Source: Marisediminicola sp040546025
GTDB taxonomy: Bacteria; Actinomycetota; Actinomycetes; Actinomycetales; Microbacteriaceae
Length of the DNA: 15,576 bases
Reading direction: 5' to 3'
Assembly (NCBI RefSeq): GCF_040546025.1
Contig: NZ_JBEPNA010000029.1
Location: 1-15,576 of the forward strand
How positions within the stretch are numbered: position 1 is the stretch's first letter; each line of letters opens with the position of its first letter. The translations under genes and the position numbers were made by a program. Of the stretch, positions 7,132 through 14,452 are shown one piece after another. The notes beneath the pieces are model-generated. The model ran no database searches. It saw nothing but the letters and a program-made list of their open reading frames with translations, and had not been told where the DNA came from.

Positions 7132-7500
7132 CTACTCCCGCGCGAGCAGCGCGTCGATGCGTGCGAGGAGCTCTTTCGAGTTGAACGGCTTGAGGATGTA
7201 ATCGTCGGCGCCCGACGCGAACGCGCGCTCGACATCCTCCTCCTGTGCCTTCGCCGTCAGCATCAGGATGCGGGTCCTCGACACCGCGGGATCCTCGCGC
7301 ACGGCGTGGCAGACCTCGAGCCCGGTCATCCTCGGCATCATCCAGTCGAGGATCACGAGCTCCGGATGCTCCGCGCGAACGGAGGCCAGACCGGCCTCAC
7401 CGTCCATCGCCGACGTCACGTCGTGACCGGCCCGCCGCAGCTTGTGCATCACGAGGGTCAGCACGTCCGGATCATCTTCGACCACGAGAATTCGCGCCAT
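7132..7500 (-). CDS. Stand-alone receiver-domain response regulator
   Basis: A 122-residue CheY-like receiver domain with nothing after it. The acidic pocket is VVEDDPD (Glu8, Asp9, Asp10), the phosphoacceptor is Asp52 in VILDWMMP, and Thr82 (LTAK) and Lys104 (YILKPF) complete the active site. With no DNA-binding or enzymatic output domain, it must signal by protein contact or pass the phosphate on. The ATG follows a purine-rich AGGGGGA about ten bases upstream. It is divergent from the histidine kinase at 7588, the natural partner, with 87 bases between their starts. A much longer open frame continues upstream on this strand but is antisense to the kinase gene and not part of the protein. 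Confidence 0.93.
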   Translation of the reverse strand: MARILVVEDDPDVLTLVMHKLRRAGHDVTSAMDGEAGLASVRAEHPELVILDWMMPRMTGLEVCHAVREDPAVSRTRILMLTAKAQEEDVERAFASGADDYILKPFNSKELLARIDALLARE

Positions 7501-7526
7501 TGCCACCGTCCCCCTTTGTGCGCCAC

Positions 7527-7534
7527 TAAGTTTA
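7527..7534. promoter_or_regulatory. Overlapping divergent -10 elements for receiver and kinase genes
   Basis: The eight bases TAAGTTTA contain TAAGTT reading right, towards the kinase, and TAAACT reading left, towards the receiver gene. Both fit TANNNT and would give leaders of roughly 49 and 21 bases. No strong -35 was found for either direction (TGACAA at 7554-7559 for the leftward one has 19-base spacing), so this is a weak call. Confidence 0.3.
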
Positions 7535-7587
7535 CGAGTAACGCGGACCAATCTTGTCATCTTCGGGGGCCGTCGAGGGGGAGCATC

Positions 7588-9624
7588 ATGGCTGGACAAA
7601 ACATCGTGTCGTCGGTGCGCGCTGCACGCGGAAGCTCGCGCCTGCTCGCGCACATCTTCACCCTGTTTCTCATGTACGTGCTCGGCCTCGCCGCCGTCTT
7701 CCTCACCCCGCCGGGGTCGAACTTCGCCGCGTGGTGGCCGGCGGCGGGGTTGGGCGTGGCCGCGATGCTGTTCGCGAAGGGTCCCGCCTGGCGGATGGCG
7801 ATCGCGATCGCGCTCGTCACGACGGCATCGAACTACGTCGCCGGCCGGCCGCTCGAGGTCGCGGTGCTGTTCGGTGTGGCAAACGCCTGCGAGGCCTGGC
7901 TGGTTTCCGCGCTCATCACCCGCGGCGGGCGCGCAGCCAGGCTCGAGGGCATGCCCGACGTCGCCCGCCTGCTCGGCGCCGTCCTCGCAGGCGCTACCGT
8001 CTTCGGGCTGCTGGCCGGGGGAATGGTGTGGATGCTGCTCGGCGGCGACTTCCTGGCGAGCGGTGTGGCGCTCGCGGTCTCCCACGCTTCCGCTGTGATC
8101 GTGATCGTGCCGACGGTGCTTGCCAGTGCCTCGTCGCTGCGCGTAGGCCGCGGCGCCGAGCGGCTCATCCAGCTGGCGGTCCTCGCCGCAGTCGTGTTCC
8201 TTGTGTTCTCGCCGGGCCAGATTCTGTCTCTCGCCTTCCTCACCTTCCCCGTGCTCGGCTGGGCCACCTTCCGGTTCGGAGTGAAGTTTGTCGCGGTGGA
8301 GATCCTCATCACCGGCGTCTGCGTGACCGTGCTCACCTCGGTGGGAGGCGGACCGTTCGTCCATGAAGGATTCAACGGTTTCCTGACCAGCACCGAACTT
8401 CTGCAGGTCTATCTCATCTCCCAGGCGGCGACGATGCTCTTCCTCTCGACCGCCCGCCGCGAGCGCGAGAACCTCGCGCTCGAGGTGGAGGCGAGGGAGC
8501 AGCTCCTGCGCGGCGGATTCGTCGGCGCGCAGGTGGGATTCGTGATCCTCGCGCAGCACGACACCGACTCGATCAGGGCGGTCGAGGGCAACTCCGTCGC
8601 CGCCCAGCTCCTCGACTGGCCCGAGCTCGCCCAGCCGACGCGCACCGAGATGCTCGTCCCGATCCGCGGAGGCAGCCCTTTCGTCGAGGTCGTCGCGAAG
8701 GTGCTGACGGATGCTGGCGAGCAGTTCAGCGGCGACATCGAGCTTCAGAGCGGGCACCTCATCGAGGTCTTCGTGACGAGGTTCGGCGGCGAGGACGGCG
8801 CGGCCGTCGCAACGGCACAGCTGATCGACGTGACGGCCAGGCGCGAGGCGGAGCGCGCCACCATCGACGCCCTGCGGCAGGAGCAGGATGTCGCGGAGCG
8901 GCTTCGCGACCTGAGCCGCCAGAAGGACAACTTCGCATCGTCGGTGAGCCACGAGCTGCGCACCCCGATCACGAGCATCCTCGGCTTCGCGGAGGAGCTC
9001 GAGGAGACGACGACGGGCGACGACCAGGCCTATGTTCGCATCATCCTCCGCAACGCCCGGCGCCTCACCGACCTCGTCGAGAACCTCCTCGAGATCTCCA
9101 GCATGACGACCCAGAACTCCATCCGCCCGGTCGCGGCCGTCGATGTGAACAGCGTGCTGCGCGCCTGCATCGGCCAGCAGGGCGACGCGGCGCTCGGCCG
9201 CAACCAGACCGTCACGGTGAGCGTCGACCTCGCGGACCCCGAGGTTCTCTGCGACGTGCGTGACCTCTCGCGGATCGTCTCCAACGTGCTGTCGAACGCC
9301 CTCAAGTTCACGCCGGAGCACGGCTCCGTGGAGCTGTCGTCGTCGCTGCGCGGCGACCACGTCGAGGTCGTCGTGACCGACAGCGGCCCCGGCATTCCGT
9401 CGGAGGACGTGGAGCACGTCTTCGAGCGGTTCTACCGGTCGCCGGCAGCGACGCTGAAGGGTATGCCGGGAACGGGTCTCGGCCTCTCGATCGTGCAGTC
9501 GCTCGTCGACCGCCTGGGTGGGTACGTCACCATCACCGACGCCGAGCCGCACGGGACGACCGTCAAGATCGCGTTGCCGGCAGTGACGGCCGTGTCGGAG
9601 GAGCCCGCGATCGTGGCAGGTTAG
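7588..9624 (+). CDS. Membrane histidine kinase, MASE1-PAS-HisKA-HATPase
   Basis: A 678-residue sensor kinase. Residues about 18-285 form a multi-helix membrane sensor with the MASE1 signature AAWWPAAGLGVAAMLF near the start, about eight hydrophobic segments in all. Residues about 300-420 look like a degenerate PAS domain, followed by a short coiled linker. The H-box is SHELRTPITSILGF with phosphoacceptor His455; the N-box is NVLSNALKF (Asn570), the G1 box DSGPGIP (Asp598), the F box FERFY (from 612) and the G2 box GTGLGLS (from 628). All catalytic boxes are intact. The ATG has GAGGGGGAG (7575-7583) five bases upstream; the open frame extends further up but that part is antisense to the receiver gene. 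The stimulus is unknown. The divergent single-domain receiver is the probable target. Confidence 0.93.
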   Translation: MAGQNIVSSVRAARGSSRLLAHIFTLFLMYVLGLAAVFLTPPGSNFAAWWPAAGLGVAAMLFAKGPAWRMAIAIALVTTASNYVAGRPLEVAVLFGVANACEAWLVSALITRGGRAARLEGMPDVARLLGAVLAGATVFGLLAGGMVWMLLGGDFLASGVALAVSHASAVIVIVPTVLASASSLRVGRGAERLIQLAVLAAVVFLVFSPGQILSLAFLTFPVLGWATFRFGVKFVAVEILITGVCVTVLTSVGGGPFVHEGFNGFLTSTELLQVYLISQAATMLFLSTARRERENLALEVEAREQLLRGGFVGAQVGFVILAQHDTDSIRAVEGNSVAAQLLDWPELAQPTRTEMLVPIRGGSPFVEVVAKVLTDAGEQFSGDIELQSGHLIEVFVTRFGGEDGAAVATAQLIDVTARREAERATIDALRQEQDVAERLRDLSRQKDNFASSVSHELRTPITSILGFAEELEETTTGDDQAYVRIILRNARRLTDLVENLLEISSMTTQNSIRPVAAVDVNSVLRACIGQQGDAALGRNQTVTVSVDLADPEVLCDVRDLSRIVSNVLSNALKFTPEHGSVELSSSLRGDHVEVVVTDSGPGIPSEDVEHVFERFYRSPAATLKGMPGTGLGLSIVQSLVDRLGGYVTITDAEPHGTTVKIALPAVTAVSEEPAIVAG

Positions 9625-9658
9625 GCGCGCGCCGTCACCCGCCCTGCGTCCGCGCGCC
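9624..9658 (+). terminator. Possible hairpin after the kinase gene
   Basis: GGCGCGC (9624-9630) pairs with GCGCGCC (9652-9658) across a 21-base loop immediately behind the kinase stop. There is no T-tract and the loop is long, so the call is weak. Confidence 0.3.
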
Positions 9659-9674
9659 GGTGCACTCGCGCCAA

Positions 9675-9680
9675 TACAAT
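9675..9680 (+). promoter_or_regulatory. -10 element ahead of the hydrolase gene
   Basis: TACAAT fits the consensus closely and lies 24 bases before the GTG start, leaving room for the GAGGAGGA ribosome site. No matching -35 was seen at 16-18 bases. Confidence 0.45.
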
Positions 9681-9704
9681 GGAGGCGTTCGAGGAGGACA
9701 CACG

Positions 9705-10580
9705 GTGATCCAGTTCACTGCGGCGCGGCAGGACCACACCTTCACCGACGCCCACGGCGTCACGGTTCACTACTACGTGTGGAAAACCGGCAAGCCGCGC
9801 GGCATCGTGCAGATCGCGCACGGGCTCGGCGAGTACGCCGCGCGCTACGAGCGGCTCGCCCAAGCGCTCGTAGGCGACGGCTACACGGTCTACGCCGACG
9901 ATCACCGCGGGCACGGGAAGACCGGCCTCGGCCAGCACGGCGGCGACCACTCCCGTCTCGGCCGGTTGGGCCCGGGCGGCATGAAGGCGACCGTGGAGGC
10001 GGTGCGCGACCTCAGCGCCATCATCCGCGGCGAGAACCCCGATGTCCCCCTCGTCCTGTTCGGGCACAGCTGGGGGTCGATCATCGTTCAGAAGATCATC
10101 AACGACCACTCGCACGAGTACGACGCAGTCGTGCTGTCGGGAACCGCCTACCGCACCTTCGTGCACATGAAGGGCGGCGACCTCAACGCCAAACACTCGC
10201 ACCTCGGCGACACGGGCTACGAGTGGCTGAGCCGCGACGAGAAGGTCTCGGCGGCGTTCCTCGCCGACGAGCTCGCGTTCACCGCCGATGCCATCAAGCT
10301 CTTCGGGCTGCGCGACGCACTAGGCCTGCTCGGCAAGCCGGCGAAGCAGCTGAAGCACGACATCCCGCTGCTCATCCAGGTCGGCAGCGATGACCCGTTC
10401 GGCGGCACGGCGAGCGCGGAACTGCTTGCCCAGGCCTACGTGATACGTTCGCGGCTCACTGATGTCGAGCTGATCATCTACACCGACGCGCGGCACGAGA
10501 TCTACAACGAGACGAACTATCCCGAGGTCACGGCTGATCTGTTGAAGTGGCTCGACGGCCACTTCGCTCGGGGTAGGTGA
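9705..10580 (+). CDS. Alpha/beta hydrolase, monoacylglycerol lipase-like
   Basis: A 291-residue serine hydrolase of the Hydrolase_4 / lysophospholipase group (COG2267), expected to cleave monoacylglycerols, lysophospholipids or similar esters. The oxyanion-hole motif is AHGLGEYAARYE (His39-Gly40), followed by DHRGHGKT. The nucleophile is Ser122 in GHSWG, a variant of the usual GHSMG. The acid is Asp229 or Asp230 in VGSDDPFGG, and His264 lies in ARHEIYNE, the usual end of this family. The start is GTG at 9705, because GAGGAGGA (9691-9698) lies six bases before it; the frame is open to 9660 but that would put the ribosome site inside the gene. No signal peptide is seen. Its last 53 bases overlap the 3' end of the convergent dehydrogenase gene. 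Confidence 0.9.
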   Translation: MIQFTAARQDHTFTDAHGVTVHYYVWKTGKPRGIVQIAHGLGEYAARYERLAQALVGDGYTVYADDHRGHGKTGLGQHGGDHSRLGRLGPGGMKATVEAVRDLSAIIRGENPDVPLVLFGHSWGSIIVQKIINDHSHEYDAVVLSGTAYRTFVHMKGGDLNAKHSHLGDTGYEWLSRDEKVSAAFLADELAFTADAIKLFGLRDALGLLGKPAKQLKHDIPLLIQVGSDDPFGGTASAELLAQAYVIRSRLTDVELIIYTDARHEIYNETNYPEVTADLLKWLDGHFARGR

Positions 10581-11445
10581 CCTGGGTCAGCTCCTCGGAG
10601 AGGCTCCAGAGCCGCGCCGCGACGGCGGGGTCGGATGCCGCGGCGGATCGCTTCACGAGAACCGGCGTGCCCTTCAGCTCGCCTCGGCCGGCCGGCCCGA
10701 CGTAGCTGCCGCCGGGCACGTCCGCCGTCGCGGCGAACAGCGTCGGCAGGGCGCCGCCCGCGGCATCCTGCGAGAGGAGCCGGTTGCCGAGCTTCGCGAG
10801 AGCCGCGCCGAAGCGGTTGTCGGACTTCTGCAGGTTCGTCGCTGCCCACCCGGGATGAGCGGCCGTTGCGATCACGGGGGAGCCGTCCTCGCTGAGGCGC
10901 CGCTGCAACTCGAGCGTGAACAGCAGGTTCGCGAGCTTGGACTGGCCGTACGCCTCCCACCGTCGGTAGGTGCGGGTGCTCCAGTTCGGGTCGACGTTGT
11001 CGATCTTGCCTCCGCGGTGGGCGAGGCTCGCGACCGTAACGACCCGGCCGGTGATGCGCGGCAACAGCAGGTTGGTGAGCGCGAAGTGGCCGAGGTGGTT
11101 CGTGCCGAACTGCGACTCGAATCCGTCCTTGGTGCGGGAGAGCGGGGGTGCCATGATGCCGGCGTTGTTGATGAGCGCGTGGATGTCTCCGCTCCAGTCC
11201 TGAGCGAACTCGCGCACGGAGGCGAGGTCGGCGAGGTCGAGCCTGCGCACCTCGACCGATCCGGCGATCGCGCCCGCGGCATCCGCGCCGCGCTTGGGAT
11301 CCCGCACGGCGAGGACGACTCGCGCGCCGCGCCCAGCCAGCGCCTTGGCTGCCTCGAAGCCAATCCCGCTGTTGCCGCCAGTGACGATGACGCTGTGGCC
11401 GGCGAGTTCGGGAAGGTCGGCGGTGGTCCAGTTGGTTGCGGGCAT
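10528..11445 (-). CDS. Short-chain dehydrogenase/reductase
   Basis: A 305-residue classical-type SDR of the retinol-dehydrogenase/WWOX-like branch. The nucleotide-binding motif is TGGNSGIG (22-29), the structural motif NNAG is at 93-96, the catalytic serine is Ser140 (VASLAHRGG) and the catalytic pair is Tyr166 and Lys170 in YGQSK. Arg49 in VRDPKR favours NADP(H). The substrate cannot be read from sequence. The C-terminal 18 residues run past the typical family end into DNA antisense to the hydrolase 3' end. Start: the ATG at 11445 is preceded by a -10 element at six bases and no ribosome site, suggesting a leaderless mRNA. A longer open frame upstream covers the divergent corA gene and is not used. 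Confidence 0.9.
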   Translation of the reverse strand: MPATNWTTADLPELAGHSVIVTGGNSGIGFEAAKALAGRGARVVLAVRDPKRGADAAGAIAGSVEVRRLDLADLASVREFAQDWSGDIHALINNAGIMAPPLSRTKDGFESQFGTNHLGHFALTNLLLPRITGRVVTVASLAHRGGKIDNVDPNWSTRTYRRWEAYGQSKLANLLFTLELQRRLSEDGSPVIATAAHPGWAATNLQKSDNRFGAALAKLGNRLLSQDAAGGALPTLFAATADVPGGSYVGPAGRGELKGTPVLVKRSAAASDPAVAARLWSLSEELTQVTYPERSGRRATSTDQP

Positions 11446-11451
11446 GATGCA

Positions 11452-11457
11452 ACCGTA
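11452..11457 (-). promoter_or_regulatory. -10 element of the dehydrogenase gene, leaderless start
   Basis: On the minus strand TACGGT is followed by six bases and then ATG. No ribosome-binding sequence is present and the -35 position (GACTAC) is poor. The 69-base divergent region also contains TAGTCT at 11476-11481, a possible -10 for corA. Confidence 0.5.
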
Positions 11458-11514
11458 GTTCGTCGATCTTGAACGTAGTCTGGTCGTCGTCGTTCCCTGC
11501 TTCTGGAGGTCAAT

Positions 11515-12573
11515 GTGCCGCTCGTCGACAACGCTGTTTATGTGGATGGCCACCGCACCGAGAACCCGCGCAGCGTCGAGGAGACCTTCGAGGTGCTGCG
11601 GGAGCGCAAGGGCATGGCCTGGATCGGGCTCTACCGCCCGGATGCCGAGGAGATCAGGGGCGTCGCCACCGAGTTCGGGTTGCACTTCTTGGCGGTGGAC
11701 GATGCGCTGGCCGGTCACCAGCGAGCGAAGCTCGAGCGCTATGGCGACACTCTGTTCGTCGTCTTGCGACCGGCTCGATACCTCGACGCGGAGGAGAAGG
11801 TGGAGTTCGGCGAGTTGCATGTATTCCTCGGTCCCGGATTCGTGGTCACCATTCGGCACGCCGAGTCACCCGACCTGAAGCGGGTGCGGCGGCGCCTCGA
11901 GGAGAACCCCGAACTGCTGGCGCTCGGCCCCGAGTCGGTGCTCTACGCGGTGCTCGACCAGGTCGTCGACGAGTACGGCCCGGTGCTTGCCGGCCTCGAG
12001 AACGACATCGACGAGATCGAGGACCAGCTCTTCGGGAACGACGCCGAGGTGTCACGCCGCATCTACGAGCTCCATCGCGAGGTCACCGAGTTCCAGCGGG
12101 CGTCGTTCCCGCTCGTCGCGATGCTCGAAAGCCTGCTTCGAGGCTCGGACAAGTATCTGCTCGACCTCGAGCTCCAGCGCTTGCTGCGGGATGTTCTCGA
12201 CCACGCCCTCAAGGTGACGGAGCGCGCCGACGCCTTCCGCCTGTTGCTGCAGAACGCTCTCGCGGTCAACACCACCCTGGTGAGCCAGCAGCAGAATGAC
12301 GAGATGCGCCGGTTGACCGAGGCGAGCCTCGCCCAGAACGAGGAGACCAGAAAGTTGTCCGAGACGACCCTCGCGCAGACTGAACAGACAAAGAAGATCT
12401 CGTCGTGGGCCGCGATCCTCTTCGCCCCGACGCTCATCGGCACGATCTATGGGATGAATTTCGATGTCATGCCCGAGTTGCACTGGAGATTCGGGTACCC
12501 CCTCGCGGTGGTGGCGATGGTCGCGATGGGCGGGGTGCTCTACTCGGTGTTCAAGGCGAAACGCTGGCTGTGA
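11515..12573 (+). CDS. corA: CorA-family divalent metal transporter
   Basis: A 352-residue CorA-type channel, normally importing Mg2+ (also Co2+ or Ni2+) as a homopentamer in the cytoplasmic membrane. The large cytoplasmic N-terminal domain (1-250) is followed by the long stalk helix, then two membrane segments (about 297-315 and 328-346) joined by the signature YGMNF (Gly313-Met314-Asn315) and MPEL. The C-terminus is basic (FKAKRWL). The start is GTG with GGAGG (11505-11509) five bases upstream. Just before the first membrane helix a 14-residue unit occurs twice (265-278 and 279-292), which lengthens the stalk compared with usual relatives. The next gene starts seven bases after the stop, so cotranscription is likely. 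Some CorA-fold proteins are exporters or transport zinc, so the cation is inferred. Confidence 0.92.
   Translation: MPLVDNAVYVDGHRTENPRSVEETFEVLRERKGMAWIGLYRPDAEEIRGVATEFGLHFLAVDDALAGHQRAKLERYGDTLFVVLRPARYLDAEEKVEFGELHVFLGPGFVVTIRHAESPDLKRVRRRLEENPELLALGPESVLYAVLDQVVDEYGPVLAGLENDIDEIEDQLFGNDAEVSRRIYELHREVTEFQRASFPLVAMLESLLRGSDKYLLDLELQRLLRDVLDHALKVTERADAFRLLLQNALAVNTTLVSQQQNDEMRRLTEASLAQNEETRKLSETTLAQTEQTKKISSWAAILFAPTLIGTIYGMNFDVMPELHWRFGYPLAVVAMVAMGGVLYSVFKAKRWL
12307..12390 (+). repeat. Tandem 14-residue repeat in the CorA stalk
   Basis: Two adjacent 42-base units encode RRLTEASLAQNEET and RKLSETTLAQTEQT, and a partial third begins with KKI. Eight of 14 residues are identical and most others are similar, while the DNA has diverged more, which suggests an old duplication kept at protein level. 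Confidence 0.65.
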
Positions 12574-12580
12574 GAGCGCG

Positions 12581-13063
12581 ATGACCTCGATCTTCAGCAG
12601 AATCATTCGCGGGGAGCTGCCGGCGCGGTTCATCTGGCGCGACGAGGTCGCCGTCGCGTTCCTCACGATCGAGCCGCGCTCGCCGGGGCACGTGCTCGTG
12701 GTGCCGCGCATCGAGGTCGACCGCTGGCTGGACGTCGGCGAGCAGACAATGGCGCACCTGATGACGATCGCGCACAAGATCGGCGAGGCGCAGCGCGAGG
12801 AGTGGGGAAGCGACCGTGCCGGCCTCATGATCGAGGGCTACATGGTTCCGCACGTGCACATCCATGTGTGGCCCTCGTGGTCGCCGTACGAGTTCCACCC
12901 CGCCGGGATCGACCGGGCAGCCCGGCCGGCGGACCTCGACGAGGCCGCCGCCCGGTTGCGTGACAGGATGCGCGCGCACGGGCACAGCGAATTCGTCCCG
13001 GAAGACGGACCCTCCGGGGCGCTTAGGCTGGGCGACAACGAAAGGCACGACAATGCACGGTGA
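12581..13063 (+). CDS. HIT-family nucleotide-binding hydrolase
   Basis: A 160-residue histidine-triad protein. The triad is His91, His93 and His95 in VPHVHIHVW, with the upstream core FLTIEPRSPGHVLVVPR (27-43) that is standard for the family. HIT proteins hydrolyse or transfer nucleotides from AMP-linked or dinucleoside substrates; which one applies is not visible. The N-terminal FSRIIRGELPARFIWRD matches the family start, which fixes the ATG at 12581, seven bases behind corA, with GAGAG as a weak ribosome site. The C-terminal 20 residues are hydrophilic and variable. The gene overlaps the lipoate-ligase gene by 11 bases in a different frame. Confidence 0.9.
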   Translation: MTSIFSRIIRGELPARFIWRDEVAVAFLTIEPRSPGHVLVVPRIEVDRWLDVGEQTMAHLMTIAHKIGEAQREEWGSDRAGLMIEGYMVPHVHIHVWPSWSPYEFHPAGIDRAARPADLDEAAARLRDRMRAHGHSEFVPEDGPSGALRLGDNERHDNAR

Positions 13064-14102
13064 GTTCAAGGTTCCCGGCGGCAAGCTCGTCGTCGTCGAT
13101 CTCGATGTCGAACAGGGCGCGATCGCGAACTTCCGGCTCGCCGGAGACTTCTTCCTCGAGCCCGACAGCGCGCTCGAGGCGATCAACGCGGCTGTGAACG
13201 GCCTGCCGGAGACGAGCGACGCCAAGCGCATCGCCGCGGCGGTGCGCGCCGCGCTTCCTGACGACGCGCTGCTGCTCGGGTTCTCGCCGGAGTCGGTGGC
13301 CGTCGCCGTGCGCCGGTCGCTGGCGCGGGCAACGAACTGGGGCGACTATAACTGGCAGGTCATCCACGGCACGGCCTACTCGCCGCTGATGCAGATGGCG
13401 CTCGACCAGGTGCTGGCTGAGGAGGTCGGCGCCGGTCGCCGCGAGCCGACCCTGCGGCTGTGGGAGTGGGATGCCCCCGCCGTCGTCATCGGCAGCTTCC
13501 AATCGGTGAAGAACGAGGTCGACCTAGTGAACGCCGACAAGCACGGCTTCTCGGTCGTGCGCCGGATCAGCGGGGGCGGGGCCATGTTCATGGAGGCCGG
13601 CACCGCGATCACCTACTCGATCTACGCGCCGTCGGATCTCGTCCAGGGAATGACCTTCGCCGATTCCTACGCGTACCTCGACGAGTGGGTCATCATCGCA
13701 CTCAAGAACCTCGGGATCGACGCCTCGTACCAGCCGCTGAATGACATCACGAGTCCCAGCGGCAAGATCGGTGGTGCCGCGCAGAAGCGGCTCGGCACCG
13801 GCGCCGTGCTGCACCACGTCACGATGAGCTACGACATGGACGGCGACAAGATGGTGCAGGTGCTGCGCATCGGCCGCGAGAAGATGAGCGACAAGGGCAC
13901 CAAGAGCGCCGCGAAGCGCGTGGACCCGCTGCGCAGCCAGACCGGCCTGAGCCGCTCGGCGATCATCGACCAGATGGTGGCCACGTTCACCGGACTCTAC
14001 GGTTCGACCCCGAGCAGCGTCACGCCGGACGAGCTCGAGAAGGCGTCGCTGCTCGTCGTCGAGAAGTTCGGCACGGAGGACTGGCTGCAGCGCGTTCCCT
14101 AG
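13053..14102 (+). CDS. Lipoate-protein ligase family protein, permuted domain order
   Basis: A 349-residue protein with two domains. Residues 1-90 resemble the lipoate ligase accessory (C-terminal, LplB-like) domain: KVPGGKLVVVDL, then GDFFLEP. Residues about 100-349 are the catalytic BPL/LplA/LipB domain: PTLRLWEWDAPAVVIGSFQ, the substrate loop RRISGGGAMFM (170-180) and catalytic Lys238 in SGKIGGAAQKR. Such enzymes activate lipoate (or octanoate) with ATP and attach it to lysines of 2-oxoacid dehydrogenase and glycine-cleavage proteins. In E. coli LplA the accessory domain is at the C-terminus, so the order here is reversed. Start: ATG at 13053 with GAAAGG about seven bases upstream. Transfer between carrier proteins, or another acyl substrate, is possible. 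Confidence 0.85.
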   Translation: MHGEFKVPGGKLVVVDLDVEQGAIANFRLAGDFFLEPDSALEAINAAVNGLPETSDAKRIAAAVRAALPDDALLLGFSPESVAVAVRRSLARATNWGDYNWQVIHGTAYSPLMQMALDQVLAEEVGAGRREPTLRLWEWDAPAVVIGSFQSVKNEVDLVNADKHGFSVVRRISGGGAMFMEAGTAITYSIYAPSDLVQGMTFADSYAYLDEWVIIALKNLGIDASYQPLNDITSPSGKIGGAAQKRLGTGAVLHHVTMSYDMDGDKMVQVLRIGREKMSDKGTKSAAKRVDPLRSQTGLSRSAIIDQMVATFTGLYGSTPSSVTPDELEKASLLVVEKFGTEDWLQRVP

Positions 14103-14395
14103 GAAGAGCTTGTCCGGCGGGTCTGAAGCTCCGCGTACTCGGGATTGCGGCGCAGGAAATCGCGCACGAAGCCGCAGTCGGCGATGACCCGGTAGTCGGT
14201 GTCGGAGCGGATGCTGTCGAGCAACGCTCGAACCATTCGCGCCCCCAGGCCCGAGCCGCGCAGCCGGGGTGTGATCTCGGTGTGGGTGATGTGGATCTCA
14301 TCGCCGATCACGCGGTAGTCGGCAAGACCCACCTCCTCGCCGCCGACGCTGAAGAGGTACTGGTTCTCGGCCACGAGATTCCGAAGTTCAGTCAT
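14099..14395 (-). CDS. Small GNAT-like N-acetyltransferase (COG2388 type)
   Basis: A 98-residue protein of the short GNAT-like family (COG2388, YjdJ-type). The acetyl-CoA binding segment is ITPRLRGSGLGARMVRALLD (41-60), with the R-x-x-G-x-G/A pattern, and the C-terminal half has the conserved IADCGFVRDFLRRNPEY (71-87), where the Cys and the final N-P-E-Y are family hallmarks. Substrate is unknown. The stop codon shares its bases with the stop of the convergent ligase gene (CTAG at 14099-14102). The ATG has a complete promoter immediately upstream (TTGCCG, 17 bases, TACGCT, six bases, ATG) and no need for a ribosome site. Confidence 0.9.
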   Translation of the reverse strand: MTELRNLVAENQYLFSVGGEEVGLADYRVIGDEIHITHTEITPRLRGSGLGARMVRALLDSIRSDTDYRVIADCGFVRDFLRRNPEYAELQTRRTSSS

Positions 14396-14401
14396 CGATC
14401 C

Positions 14402-14430
14402 AGCGTACGTTCGTGCGCCCGATGCGGCAA
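14402..14430 (-). promoter_or_regulatory. Promoter of the GNAT gene, leaderless start
   Basis: On the minus strand a -35 TTGCCG (14425-14430), a 17-base spacer and a -10 TACGCT (14402-14407) end six bases before the ATG. This is the best formed of the leaderless-type promoters in the window. The divergent methyltransferase start is only 57 bases away and must use the same short region. Confidence 0.65.
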
Positions 14431-14452
14431 CGCGAGTGCGAGAGAATGAACC

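Noticed and set aside
7129..7587. Upstream extension of the histidine kinase frame
   Set aside because: It is antisense to the receiver gene, lacks motifs, and a strong ribosome site sits before the ATG at 7588.
7501..9552. Long upstream extension of the receiver gene on the minus strand
   Set aside because: It is antisense to the histidine kinase; the receiver domain begins at the ATG at 7500 with a ribosome site.
11446..11859. Upstream extension of the dehydrogenase frame
   Set aside because: It is antisense to corA; the SDR fold starts just after the ATG at 11445.
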